Part shown: positions 1 through 8,177 of the stretch, in pieces
Numbering within the stretch: position 1 is the stretch's first letter
How the letters are laid out: every line of letters begins with the position of its first letter
Source: Neisseria sp. 83E34
GTDB taxonomy: Bacteria > Pseudomonadota > Gammaproteobacteria > Burkholderiales > Neisseriaceae
Length of the DNA: 64,000 bases
Direction: 5' to 3'
NCBI RefSeq assembly: GCF_001308015.1
Contig: NZ_LGYH01000005.1
Location: 124,001 to 188,000 of the forward strand
Made by a program: the position numbers and the translations under genes
The notes under the pieces: model-generated
Told to the model about the DNA's origin: nothing
The model's input: only the letters and a program-made list of their open reading frames with translations
Database searches by the model: none

Positions 1-731
1 GCGGCTGCCTCTGCTGCGTGGCCGGCCCGCAGATGGGCAACACCATCAACCGCATGGTTACCGGCAACAAACCCGACCGCATCCTGATCGAAGCCAGCGG
101 CCTCGCGCACGCCGCCACTGTAATCGACGAGCTCAAAGCCCCGCCTTTCGACCAAATGCTCGAAATCGGCGCCGTGTTTACCGTGGTTGACCCGCGTCAG
201 TTTACCGACCCCGATTACGCCCAACAGGCGCTTTACAAAGACCAAATCGGCGTATGTGACGTGCTGGTCGCCAGCAAAACCGATTTGTGCACACCCGAAC
301 AAATGGCGGCATTCCGCGAGCAGGCGGCCAAACTGTTTCCGCCCAAAGCCAAAGTGGTTGAAGTGGACAACGCGCAAATGGACATCGCCTGGCTCGACAT
401 TCCCGTGGTCGAAAAATCGCGCTACCGCATCAAAGCCCTGCCGGACAACACCATGGGTTTCCAATCACAAGGCTTCACTTTCCCCGCCGACCGCGATTTC
501 GACGGCGAAAAACTCACCAATTTTTTCAACGACCTGCCCAAAATGACCGAAGGCCTCGTGCGTGCCAAAGGCGTGTTCCGCGTACTCGGCACTTGGGTTT
601 GGCTCAACTGGGTTGACGGGCAATGGGGAGCCAACCAAGTTTCATGGCGCCGCGACAGCCGCTTCGAACTGATTGCCAAATCGTTTGATGCCGATGCGAT
701 TGAGCAAAGGTTAAACGACGCATTGGAATAA
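1..731 (+). CDS. CobW/COG0523-family GTPase metallochaperone, 5'-truncated by window edge
   Basis: Only the 3' part is present. The open frame runs in from base 3 and its first codons read G-C-L-C-C, the CxCC metal-binding motif of the CobW/COG0523 family, so the true start and the Walker A loop lie outside the window. Next come an EASGLA segment (G3-like region) and SKTD, which stands where NKxD gives guanine specificity. The C-terminal CobW_C domain covers roughly the last 95 residues (GFTFPADRDFDGEKL to the end). The family delivers zinc or other metals to client enzymes using GTP. Which metal this one handles cannot be told from the sequence. The gene ends 19 bases before a DUS hairpin and converges with gabD. 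Confidence 0.9.
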   Translation, partial: GCLCCVAGPQMGNTINRMVTGNKPDRILIEASGLAHAATVIDELKAPPFDQMLEIGAVFTVVDPRQFTDPDYAQQALYKDQIGVCDVLVASKTDLCTPEQMAAFREQAAKLFPPKAKVVEVDNAQMDIAWLDIPVVEKSRYRIKALPDNTMGFQSQGFTFPADRDFDGEKLTNFFNDLPKMTEGLVRAKGVFRVLGTWVWLNWVDGQWGANQVSWRRDSRFELIAKSFDADAIEQRLNDALE

Positions 732-750
732 GCTTTACACCCCAAACAAC

Positions 751-780
751 ATGCCTGTCTGAAAGATTTCAGACAGGCAT
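751..780. terminator. DUS-pair hairpin between cobW-like and gabD
   Basis: Two facing copies of TGCCTGTCTGAA leave a short loop. The site lies between convergent genes and can terminate both. Confidence 0.75.
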
Positions 781-836
781 GTTCATACTTATCGCCATAC
801 AAAGCTTAAGGCTGTTTTGATTGAAGCTTAACACCG

Positions 837-2282
837 TCAACCGGCCGGCTCAGTCAAATCCACACACAAATACTTCAATTCCAGATATTCATCCACACCG
901 TATTTGCTGCCCTCCCGCCCCAAGCCGCTTAATTTCACGCCGCCAAAAGGCGCGACTTCGTTGCTGATTAAACCGGTATTCACGCCGACCATGCCGTATT
1001 CCAGCGCTTCGCCTACCCGCCATTGGCGGGCTGTATTTTCCGTATAAAAATAAGCGGCCAGGCCGAATTCCGTATTATTGGCTGCGGCTATCACTTCTTC
1101 TTCGGTTTCAAACCGGAATACGGGGCATAAAGGGCCGAAAGTTTCCTCGGCAGCCACTTTCATACTGGCATTCACATCGCATAACAAAGTCGGCTCGAAA
1201 AAAGTGCCGCCCAAACTGCTACGCTTGCCGCCGGCCAAACATTTTGCGCCTTTTGCCAACGCATCTTCGATATGTTCTTCCACTTTGGCAACCGCTTTTT
1301 CATCAATCAACGGCCCCTGGTTTACGCCCTCTTCCAAGCCGTTGCCCAATTTGAACGCGGTCATGCGCGCCGCCAGTTTGCTGCAAAACGCATCATAAAC
1401 CGAGGCGTGTGTATACACCCGGTTCGTGCAAACACAAGTTTGGCCGCTGTTGCGGAACTTGCTGGCCAATACGCCTTCCACAGCTTTATCCAAATCGGCG
1501 TCTTCAAACACAATAAACGGCGCATTGCCGCCCAGCTCCAAGCTGAGTTTTTTAATCTGTGGTGCGCTCGCTTCAAAGATTTTGATCCCGATTTCAGTCG
1601 AACCGGTAAAGCTGATTTTGCGCACGGTTTCACTTTCGGCAAATGTTTGACTGATTTCGCCTGCGTTACCGCTCACCACAACCAGCAGAGCCTGCGGGAT
1701 GCCCGCTTCGTATGCCAATACTGCCAGCGCATAAGCGCTCAACGGTGTGAGGCTGGCCGGCTTAACCAACATCGCACAGCCTACTGCCAAAGCCGGAGCC
1801 GCTTTGCGGGTAATCATTGCGGCCGGGAAATTCCACGGCGTAATGGCGGCGGCCACGCCGATCGGCTGGCGGAGCACCAACATTTTCTGCGTGGGTTTCA
1901 CACTGGTCAGCACTTCGCCGTCGATACGCCGCGCTTCTTCGGCAAACCAGCGGATAAAGCTCGCCGCATAATCGATTTCGCCGCGCGCTTCCGTGAGGCT
2001 TTTGCCCTGTTCCATCGTCATTAGCCGGGCGAGGTTTTCTTTATTGCTTTTAATCAAACCATACCATTGCCACAAAATATCGGCCCGTTCCAATGCGGTT
2101 TTGGCCGCCCAAGCTTTTTGCGCTGCGGCTGCGCGTTTAATCAACGCATTGAGCGCGGCTTTATCGGTTTTGCGCACGTAAGCCAGCGTTTCGCCTGTGG
2201 CCGGGTTGTTCACTTCAATTCCCTCTGCCAACGGGGAAAACGAAACATCGGGATGCATTAATAATGGTTTTATCGTTTCCAT
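837..2282 (-). CDS. gabD: Succinate-semialdehyde dehydrogenase
   Basis: This 481-residue NAD(P)-dependent aldehyde dehydrogenase probably oxidises succinic semialdehyde to succinate, the last step of the GABA shunt, in the cytoplasm. Visible motifs are TPWNFPAAM (cofactor binding), FTGSTEIG, the ELGGNAPFIVF stretch with the general-base Glu, and NSGQTCVCTNR with the catalytic Cys. Length and motif order fit GabD. A clear ribosome site (GGAGGG) sits just upstream of the ATG. No gabT aminotransferase is present, so the gene stands alone. A DUS hairpin begins only about 18 bases before the start codon, so it is either in the leader or upstream of a very short promoter. Substrate assignment is by family; other semialdehydes are possible. 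Confidence 0.88.
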   Translation of the reverse strand: METIKPLLMHPDVSFSPLAEGIEVNNPATGETLAYVRKTDKAALNALIKRAAAAQKAWAAKTALERADILWQWYGLIKSNKENLARLMTMEQGKSLTEARGEIDYAASFIRWFAEEARRIDGEVLTSVKPTQKMLVLRQPIGVAAAITPWNFPAAMITRKAAPALAVGCAMLVKPASLTPLSAYALAVLAYEAGIPQALLVVVSGNAGEISQTFAESETVRKISFTGSTEIGIKIFEASAPQIKKLSLELGGNAPFIVFEDADLDKAVEGVLASKFRNSGQTCVCTNRVYTHASVYDAFCSKLAARMTAFKLGNGLEEGVNQGPLIDEKAVAKVEEHIEDALAKGAKCLAGGKRSSLGGTFFEPTLLCDVNASMKVAAEETFGPLCPVFRFETEEEVIAAANNTEFGLAAYFYTENTARQWRVGEALEYGMVGVNTGLISNEVAPFGGVKLSGLGREGSKYGVDEYLELKYLCVDLTEPAG

Positions 2283-2299
2283 ATACCCTCCAAATGGTT

Positions 2300-2331
2300 A
2301 TGCCTGTCTGAAACCTCTTTCAGACAGGCAT
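2300..2331. repeat. DUS-pair hairpin in the gabD 5' region
   Basis: Facing copies of the 12-base DUS lie directly upstream of the gabD ribosome site. No gene ends here, so a simple terminator role is not obvious. Confidence 0.6.
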
Positions 2332-2349
2332 CATCATGAAAGCGGATGC

Positions 2350-2415
2350 GCTTTAATAGTTGAACCACTTAATCACACGGGTGTGCTGTTTTTAAATTGA
2401 TTCTCTATCGCGCAG
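2350..2415. repeat. Degenerate dispersed-repeat remnant
   Basis: The segment holds TAGTTGAACCACTTAA, a small ACACGGGTGTG palindrome and TTTAAATTGATTCTCTAT. It has the same layout as the element at 7145-7318, with a TATAGTGGATTAA-like end. It is too diverged to define exact ends. Confidence 0.35.
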
Positions 2416-2519
2416 GTTGCATCCATCATACGCCCCACGGAATCGGCATGCAATTTATCGGCCGAGTATGATGCCGCAGTAAAGAGCAGAGAGCATCACA
2501 GCGATTCATGCTATATTTG

Positions 2520-2552
2520 AGGCCTGTCTGAAAAACATTTTCAGACAGGCCT
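2520..2552 (+). terminator. DUS-pair hairpin with T-run just upstream of coaBC
   Basis: Two facing GCCTGTCTGAA copies are followed on the plus strand by CCTTTTTC, a standard intrinsic terminator. The hairpin ends 23 bases before the coaBC start and no plus-strand gene ends nearby. Confidence 0.6.
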
Positions 2553-2575
2553 TTTTCATTTTCCCGATACACCCC

Positions 2576-3772
2576 ATGAGCAAACACATTCTTCTCGGCA
2601 TCAGCGGCGGTATCGCCGCCTATAAATCCTGCGAACTCGTGCGCTTGTTGAAAAAACAAGGCCACCGCGTAACCGTTGCCATGAGCCGCGCAGCGGCGGA
2701 ATTCGTATCACCGCTAACCTTTCAGGCGCTCAGCGGCAGCCCCGTTTTATCGGAAACACACAGCGGGAAATTCGGCGGCAACGGCATGGCGCATATCAAC
2801 CTTACCCGCGAAGCGGATATTTTTCTGATTGCACCCGCCAGCGCCAACACCATCGCCAAAATTGCCAACGGCATTGCCGACAACTTGCTGACCAACCTCG
2901 CCGCCGCGCGTAAATGCCCGCTGGCGGTTGCGCCCGCTATGAATGTGGAAATGTGGTTCAACCCCGCCAACCTGCGCAACATTTCCCGGCTTCAGGCCGA
3001 CGGCATCACCGTGTTCCAGCCCGCATCCGGCGAGCAAGCCTGCGGCGAATTCGGCGTGGGGCGTATGCCCGAAGCAGCCGAGCTAGCCGAGTTGCTGCCC
3101 GATTTATGGGCTGAGAAATCCTTGCAAGGCAAAAAAGTGCTGATTACGGCCGGTGCCACTTTTGAAGCTATCGATCCCGTACGGGGCATCACCAATATTT
3201 CCAGCGGCCAGATGGGCATGGCGCTCGCCCGCGCCTGCCGTGCTGCCGGCGCCGAAGTTTCGCTGATATACGGGCAGATTCAGACAGGCATTCCCGCAAG
3301 TTTGGCGCATACCGAACAAGCCATCAGCGCCGAAGGCATGTATCAGGCGGTAATGAAACAAGTGCCGCAGCAAGACGTGTTTATCTCGGTGGCCGCCGTG
3401 GCCGATTACAAAGTCAAAAACAGCAGCACGCAAAAATTAAAAAAAGAAAGCGGCAAACCGCCCGTAATCGAACTGGCCGAGAACCCCGACATCCTCGCAT
3501 CCGTTGCCAAGCTCGACAAGCCGCCTTTCTGCGTGGGCTTTGCCGCCGAGAGCGAAAACATTATCGAACACGCCCGCGCCAAACGTTTGCGTAAAAACAT
3601 CCCCATGCTGGTGGCCAACGATGTGGCCGTAGCAATGGGCAAAACGGTCAACCGGATTACCATTATTGACGAAGCGGGCGAAACCGCATTTCCCGAAACC
3701 GATAAAAATCAGGCAGCAGCAGCGATTGTGGCCCGGCTGGCAGAATTGCTGTCACCCGCAACCCCTGTCTGA
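2576..3772 (+). CDS. coaBC: Bifunctional phosphopantothenoylcysteine decarboxylase / phosphopantothenate-cysteine ligase
   Basis: This enzyme makes two consecutive steps of coenzyme A synthesis: it joins cysteine to 4'-phosphopantothenate with CTP, then decarboxylates the product with FMN. The N-terminal flavoprotein half (about 1-180) has GISGGIAAYKS, the catalytic His near residue 73 (NGMAHINL), the PAMNVEMW motif and the substrate-binding ACGEFGVGRMPE loop. The C-terminal ligase half starts near GKKVLITAGATFEAIDPVR and carries the ADYKVKN/KLKK lysine region. At 398 residues it is full length. A DUS lies inside the gene at about 3280-3292, and its stop codon is supplied by a degenerate DUS (CTGTCTGAAA). 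Confidence 0.95.
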   Translation: MSKHILLGISGGIAAYKSCELVRLLKKQGHRVTVAMSRAAAEFVSPLTFQALSGSPVLSETHSGKFGGNGMAHINLTREADIFLIAPASANTIAKIANGIADNLLTNLAAARKCPLAVAPAMNVEMWFNPANLRNISRLQADGITVFQPASGEQACGEFGVGRMPEAAELAELLPDLWAEKSLQGKKVLITAGATFEAIDPVRGITNISSGQMGMALARACRAAGAEVSLIYGQIQTGIPASLAHTEQAISAEGMYQAVMKQVPQQDVFISVAAVADYKVKNSSTQKLKKESGKPPVIELAENPDILASVAKLDKPPFCVGFAAESENIIEHARAKRLRKNIPMLVANDVAVAMGKTVNRITIIDEAGETAFPETDKNQAAAAIVARLAELLSPATPV

Positions 3773-3884
3773 AAAATAAGCCCATAGGCCAACCATCAAA
3801 TCTGAACGGTTTATTGCCGCCCGAACTTGGGCGCGCATAAAACATTGCCAATAGAAACGTTTCAACTGCCAGCCGTAACCGGCA

Positions 3885-3946
3885 ATGCCTGTCTGAAAAC
3901 CGCCAAAAGCCTTTCAAGCTCCGTTAAGCATGTTTCAGACAGGCAT
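3885..3946. repeat. DUS pair with long loop between coaBC and dinB
   Basis: Facing DUS copies are separated by about 35 bases. The second copy ends 12 bases before the dinB ATG, so this hairpin could also influence dinB. Confidence 0.6.
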
Positions 3947-3957
3947 TGATAGCGATT

Positions 3958-5016
3958 ATGAACCCACGCAAAATCATCCATATCGATATGGACGCGTTCT
4001 ATGCTTCAGTAGAACTGCGTGAACAGCCGCATCTGAAAGGGCTGCCCGTAGTCGTGGCTTGGGAAGGGGCGCGCTCGGTGATTTGCGCTGCGTCTTATGA
4101 AGCCCGCCGCTTCGGTTTGCACTCCGCCATGTCGGTTGCCGCCGCCAAACGGCTCTGCCCGCAAGCCGTGTACATTCCGCCGAATTTCCCGCTTTATCGC
4201 GACATTTCGCAACAAATCCATGCTATTTTCCGGCAACACACCGATTTAATCGAACCTTTGTCGCTTGACGAAGCCTATCTCGACGTAACCCAAAATTTTC
4301 AGAATATCCCTTACGCCAGCCAAGTTGCCAAAACCATACGCACCGAAATTTTCCGGCAAACCGGGCTTACGGCTTCTGCCGGCGTGGCGCCGAATAAATT
4401 TTTAGCCAAAATTGCTTCCGATTGGCGTAAGCCGAACGGGCAGTTTGTCTTGCCGCCTAAGCAAGTGGCAGAATTTTTACACACCCTGCCGCCGGAAAAA
4501 ATCCCCGGTGTGGGCAAAGTAACCCGCCTCAAAATGCAGTCTTTAGGCATCAATACAGTGGGCGACCTGCTGCGTTTCGAACGCGGCGAATTGGCCAATC
4601 TGTTTGGCAAATGGGGCTACCGCCTCTATGATCTGGCGCGCGGCATAGACAACCGCCCCGTCAAGCCCAGCCGCGAACGCGTGCAGATTTCCACTGAAAT
4701 CACACTGCCCGAAGATTTGCCGCTCAATCAAATCCTGCTGCACTTACCACACCTTTCCGATGATTTATGGCAACAGGCCGCGCGTAAAAAAGCGGCCTTC
4801 CGCAGTGTAACGCTCAAGCTGAAAACTGCTGACTTCCGCATCATCACCCGCTCGCAAACATTTTCCTCCCCTCTGTCCGATGCCGCGTCGCTCTTGCAGG
4901 CAGCGCATCAGATTTCCACTCGCCTACCGCACACCCTCCACGCCACCTACCGCCTAATCGGGCTGGGCGTGAGCCATTTGGTACCAGACAACCAACAAAC
5001 CATGCTGTGGTCTTAA
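3958..5016 (+). CDS. dinB: DNA polymerase IV (Y-family, translesion)
   Basis: Error-prone polymerase that copies past damaged bases. The start is taken at ATG 3958, giving MNPRKIIHIDMDAFYASVE (352 residues). An in-frame TTG at 3946 lies inside the DUS and is less likely. Motifs are IDMDAFYASVE and SLDEAYLD, which hold the metal-binding acidic residues, then TASAGVAPNKFLAKIASDWRKPNG of the palm, a helix-hairpin-helix (IPGVGKVT) and the little-finger domain. I do not recognise a clear C-terminal beta-clamp peptide. No LexA-like operator is evident upstream, which fits Neisseria lacking a classical SOS response. Confidence 0.93.
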   Translation: MNPRKIIHIDMDAFYASVELREQPHLKGLPVVVAWEGARSVICAASYEARRFGLHSAMSVAAAKRLCPQAVYIPPNFPLYRDISQQIHAIFRQHTDLIEPLSLDEAYLDVTQNFQNIPYASQVAKTIRTEIFRQTGLTASAGVAPNKFLAKIASDWRKPNGQFVLPPKQVAEFLHTLPPEKIPGVGKVTRLKMQSLGINTVGDLLRFERGELANLFGKWGYRLYDLARGIDNRPVKPSRERVQISTEITLPEDLPLNQILLHLPHLSDDLWQQAARKKAAFRSVTLKLKTADFRIITRSQTFSSPLSDAASLLQAAHQISTRLPHTLHATYRLIGLGVSHLVPDNQQTMLWS

Positions 5017-5147
5017 ATGCCGCCATACGGCAAAATTAAATTTCACAGCTATACAAAACATAAAATATTAAATTTCCCAGTTACAAAATATTTTCAAAAA
5101 CACCCAAAAATTAAAACATGTTCAATAAAATCATATATTTGTAAATA

Positions 5148-5156
5148 TGCTATAAT
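5148..5156 (+). promoter_or_regulatory. Extended -10 promoter upstream of the BCCT transporter gene
   Basis: TGCTATAAT is a perfect extended -10 element in a 270-base AT-rich gap, about 130 bases before the start codon. No good -35 is present, as is usual for extended -10 promoters. A short AAGCG/CGCTT inverted repeat lies downstream at 5177-5191. Confidence 0.55.
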
Positions 5157-5288
5157 ATGCGCACCAAATATAAATAAAGCGCTTAACGCTTTATCCGTAT
5201 TTGCTGTCATTGCGACCAAAGGTCACTCACTAAAAACAACCATGCCGACACCTGCACGGTTATACACTACAAATGAAAGGAGCAGACA

Positions 5289-7073
5289 TTGACCGCCAAA
5301 TCCCCCTCCCCCAAACCACACAAAGAAACATCATTCAGGGACGCATCGCAAGCCCCCTCACCGATTAAGTCAGACCAACCGGATACCCGAATCGATAAAT
5401 TTACCTTTTTCGGAGTATTGTTCATTCTTCTCGGCGTAACACTGCCTTTAATTGCCTTTCCCGAGCAGGGTGCCGAATGGGTGGCGCAAACCAAAAATTT
5501 CGTTACCAACAAACTCGGCTTCGCCTATCTGGCCTTCGGCATTGTTTCCGTTATTTTTGTGATTTACATCATCTGCTCCGACATCGGCAACATCAAACTG
5601 GGCCGGCCGGAAGAAGACATCGAATACAAGACCAGCTCCTGGGCCGCCATGATGTTTTGCGGCGGTATCGGCGCCAGTATTCTTTACTGGGGCATTCTTG
5701 AGTGGGCTTATTATTATCAAGGCCCGCCTTTCAACGTCGAACCCAAATCGCCGGATGCTGTCCGCTGGGCATCTTCTTACGGCATTTTCCACTGGGGTCC
5801 GGTAGCTTGGGCGATTTACATGGTGCCCGCCATCGGCATCGCCTATTTCAGCCATGTGCGCAATTCGCCTGTTTTAAAAGTGAGCCACAGCATGATGCCG
5901 CTCTTAGGCGAACGCCTCGCCCGCAGCAATTTGGGCAAGCTGGTTGATGTGTTTTTCGTATTCGGTATGATAGGCGGCGGAGCCACCACCCTCGGCCTGG
6001 CCTCTCCCATGATTACCGAAGGGTTGCACACGCTGCTTGGCACACCCAACTCCATCCATATGCAGCTGGGTGTCCTGCTGGTTACCACCATGATTTTTGC
6101 CTACAGCGCATATCAAGGCATGAAGCAAGGCATTCAGAAACTCTCCAACATCAATTTCTATCTTGCCATTGGTTTTGTTATTTTCGTCTTGATCTGCGGC
6201 CCCACCGTATTCATTCTCAATACAGGCATCGAGTCCGTCGGCCGCTCGATTACCAATATCGTGCCCATGATGACCTGGACCGAAGCTTTCGGCGAATTCG
6301 GCAACCACGGTTTCAAACAAACCAATTTTCCGAAAGACTGGACCGTGTTCTATTGGGCGTGGTGGCTGGTTTATGCCCCTACCATCGGCCTCTTTATCGC
6401 TAAAATCTCACGCGGTCGCACCATCCGCCAGATGACGGCAGGCTCCATCTTCTTCGGCTCGCTCGGCTGCGCCGTGTTTTTCATCGTGTTGGGCAACTAT
6501 GCCATGTATCTGCAATTGAGCGGCTCGCTGGATGTAGTGTCGATACTCAACAACCAAAGTGCCAACGCCGCCATCTTCGCCGTATTGAACACTCTGCCGA
6601 TGGCAAAAATCGTGATTGCCACATTTGTGTTTTTGGCAATTTTGTTTACCGCCACCACATTCGATTCGATTTCCTACATCCTCGCTTCCGTGGTGCAACA
6701 CGAAGTAGATGACGAACCACACCGCTGGAACCGCCTCTTCTGGGCATTCTCACTCTGCTTTATGCCCGCCGCACTGATGTTTCTCGGCGGCTTATCCACC
6801 CTGCAAACCGCTTCGATTTTCGCCGGCGCGCCGCTGCTGATTATCATGTCGCTCATGATGGCTTCCATCATCAAAGCCGCCAAATACGACCTGCATTACC
6901 AGCCTGATTACTCGCTGCGCACCATCCACATCGAAGAGCTCCCCGACAACGCCCCGTGGGAACACGGCGAAACTTCAGAAGCACCCGAAGGTTCCGTATT
7001 GGCTCAGATGGCTATCTACGAAGAACAACGCCAGCAACAGCTACAGGCGCAACAGGAAAAAGAATCATCATAA
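5289..7073 (+). CDS. BCCT-family betaine/carnitine/choline transporter
   Basis: Inner-membrane carrier of 594 residues with about twelve hydrophobic segments; the family takes up glycine betaine, choline or related osmolytes. The family signature is visible as DWTVFYWAWWLVYAPTIGLF, followed by the cytoplasmic SRGRTIRQ loop. GGGATTLGLAS in the earlier glycine-rich helix resembles sodium-coupled members. The start is TTG at 5289, chosen because AGGAG lies 6 bases upstream and no ATG fits. The C-terminal tail (about 60 residues, ending in a Gln-rich stretch) is hydrophilic and could sense osmotic state as in BetP; this is inference. No choline oxidation genes are adjacent, so the substrate is uncertain. 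Confidence 0.88.
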   Translation: MTAKSPSPKPHKETSFRDASQAPSPIKSDQPDTRIDKFTFFGVLFILLGVTLPLIAFPEQGAEWVAQTKNFVTNKLGFAYLAFGIVSVIFVIYIICSDIGNIKLGRPEEDIEYKTSSWAAMMFCGGIGASILYWGILEWAYYYQGPPFNVEPKSPDAVRWASSYGIFHWGPVAWAIYMVPAIGIAYFSHVRNSPVLKVSHSMMPLLGERLARSNLGKLVDVFFVFGMIGGGATTLGLASPMITEGLHTLLGTPNSIHMQLGVLLVTTMIFAYSAYQGMKQGIQKLSNINFYLAIGFVIFVLICGPTVFILNTGIESVGRSITNIVPMMTWTEAFGEFGNHGFKQTNFPKDWTVFYWAWWLVYAPTIGLFIAKISRGRTIRQMTAGSIFFGSLGCAVFFIVLGNYAMYLQLSGSLDVVSILNNQSANAAIFAVLNTLPMAKIVIATFVFLAILFTATTFDSISYILASVVQHEVDDEPHRWNRLFWAFSLCFMPAALMFLGGLSTLQTASIFAGAPLLIIMSLMMASIIKAAKYDLHYQPDYSLRTIHIEELPDNAPWEHGETSEAPEGSVLAQMAIYEEQRQQQLQAQQEKESS

Positions 7074-7100
7074 AGCGTTGCTCTCCCGCTTAATACAACA

Positions 7101-7133
7101 ATGCCTGTCTGAAAAGCCGTTTCAGACAGGCAT
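7101..7133 (+). terminator. DUS-pair terminator after the BCCT gene
   Basis: Facing DUS copies are extended by ACAATG/CATTGT pairing. The site starts 28 bases after the stop codon. Confidence 0.75.
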
Positions 7134-7144
7134 TGTGTTGATGG

Positions 7145-7318
7145 TCTTATAAGTGGATTACGGTGTGAAGCCTATAGTTAATCCACTTACATAATTAAAG
7201 ATACCGTCATACTCGGGCTTAACCCGAGTATCTTGAGTTCCAATAATGTTGTGAGATACTCGGGTTAAGCCCGAGTATGACGAGTGTACTATTTTTAAGT
7301 TGATTCACTATAACCCAA
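7145..7318. repeat. MITE-like repeat element with perfect 28-bp inverted repeat
   Basis: The arms at 7206-7233 and 7254-7281 are exact reverse complements around a 20-base loop, and each arm contains its own palindrome (ACTCGGG-CTTAA-CCCGAGT). Flanking this are AGTGGATTA/TAATCCACT and a terminal TTGATTCACTATA, whose complement TATAGTGAATCAA resembles the TATAGTGGATTAA ends of small dispersed Neisseria repeats. It has no coding capacity. Confidence 0.65.
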
Positions 7319-7326
7319 CCTATGCT

Positions 7327-7782
7327 TCAGAAAGTTTGATTTTTTAATCTAACCCGTTCTTCCCATATTTCCCTAGGCACAGAATAAACATTTTCGGCCT
7401 CATCCTCGGTTAAATCGCTTATTCCTTTCATAAACAGATTTGGCCAACTGTCATCTTCAGGGATATAGGCAAAGCGCATATTTAACTTTCCGGAATCTGA
7501 TAAACTGATATGGCAATGCGTCCATGGTTCGTTTTTAAAAATTGTACACTTCTGTAATTGTTCTAATAATGTATTGATATTATCCTCTATCTGTTCTATG
7601 GGATTATCAAATCCACTATAAAAACTTTCTTCACCATTATCTTTATTGATCCAATGAGCACCTGCTTGTTTCATGTCATCATAAAACATTCCGATATAAA
7701 TAACTTCTAAAGCATCAAACGGCGTAATAGACCAAAGTAATTTGCCAATTTGCTGATAAATAATTTGATCATCTGTAAACAT
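7327..7782 (-). CDS. YezG-like (DUF600) immunity/antitoxin-type protein
   Basis: This 151-residue acidic cytoplasmic protein resembles the YezG/DUF600 family, whose members neutralise polymorphic toxins. Supporting features are the N-terminal QQIGKLLWSITPFDALEVIYIGMFYDD segment, a middle acidic helix, then EPWTHCHISLSDSGKLNMRFAYIPEDDSW and a C-terminal PREIWEERVR. No toxin gene is next to it, so it looks like an orphan immunity gene. It is more AT-rich than its neighbours and sits between a repeat element and the SRP RNA gene, which suggests acquisition. The family call is by remembered pattern and should be tested with a profile search. Confidence 0.6.
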   Translation of the reverse strand: MFTDDQIIYQQIGKLLWSITPFDALEVIYIGMFYDDMKQAGAHWINKDNGEESFYSGFDNPIEQIEDNINTLLEQLQKCTIFKNEPWTHCHISLSDSGKLNMRFAYIPEDDSWPNLFMKGISDLTEDEAENVYSVPREIWEERVRLKNQTF

Positions 7783-7905
7783 TTTTATATTCCATATTTT
7801 CCGATAGAAGTATTTTTAAACTCACTTAAACGCCGTTTGAAAACAAGATAAATTTTCATGCGGTTTCAATTAATGATTGAAGATACAATGAACAACATAA
7901 CAAAA

Positions 7906-7931
7906 CGCCGGTAAGCTTCAACTTACCGGCG
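7906..7931 (-). terminator. Intrinsic terminator of ffs
   Basis: A perfect 10-bp stem (CGCCGGTAAG/CTTACCGGCG) with a 6-base loop is followed on the minus strand by TTTTG. Confidence 0.8.
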
Positions 7932-7940
7932 CCGAAATGA

Positions 7941-8038
7941 GGGTGGCGAGCCTAGCCCCTGGCACTGATTCCTCAGAGTGGGCTGCTAGCTTCCGCTCCT
8001 GACCCGTTGCTCCAAATTACCATGCAGGGAGACCCGCC
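7941..8038 (-). ncRNA. ffs: Signal recognition particle RNA (4.5S RNA)
   Basis: Read on the minus strand, the segment contains GGTCAGGAGCGGAAGCTAGC, which matches the conserved SRP domain IV pattern GGTCAGG-n-CGGAAG followed by AGCAGCC. The ends GGCGGGUCU and AGGCUCGCC pair with G-U wobbles to close the long hairpin, which sets the approximate limits. The RNA binds Ffh and targets inner-membrane proteins to FtsY. An intrinsic terminator follows directly. Exact ends are my estimate. Confidence 0.88.
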
Positions 8039-8112
8039 GTAAAGAAAGCGAATTATATTGGGTTTGCAGCAAAATGCCAAGCGGTAAATGGCAATTTCGC
8101 CGCCCGATCCTT

Positions 8113-8177
8113 ATGCCTGTCTGAAAACGGGCAACGCAGGTTTTCTGCAAAGCTAAAACGGTTTTTCAGACAGGCAT
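8113..8177 (-). terminator. DUS pair at the 3' end of the TauE/SafE-like gene
   Basis: Facing DUS copies have a long loop. The right-hand copy overlaps the last codons and supplies the TGA stop of the gene ending at 8166. Confidence 0.6.

Noticed and set aside
1272-2024. 250-codon frame antisense to gabD
   Set aside because: Same reason: shadow of a conserved gene, low-complexity Arg/Ala/His-rich protein.
3946-3957. TTG 3946 as dinB start
   Set aside because: It lies inside the DUS without a ribosome site; ATG 3958 gives the normal DinB N-terminus.
5017-5292. 91-codon frame upstream of the BCCT gene
   Set aside because: AT-rich Lys/Ile/Thr protein without a ribosome site; it overlaps the extended -10 promoter and the BCCT start.
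7783-8165. Search for tRNA in the ffs region and other gaps
   Set aside because: The structured RNA there fits SRP RNA; no cloverleaf with T-arm GTTCRA and CCA-type end was seen in this or other gaps.
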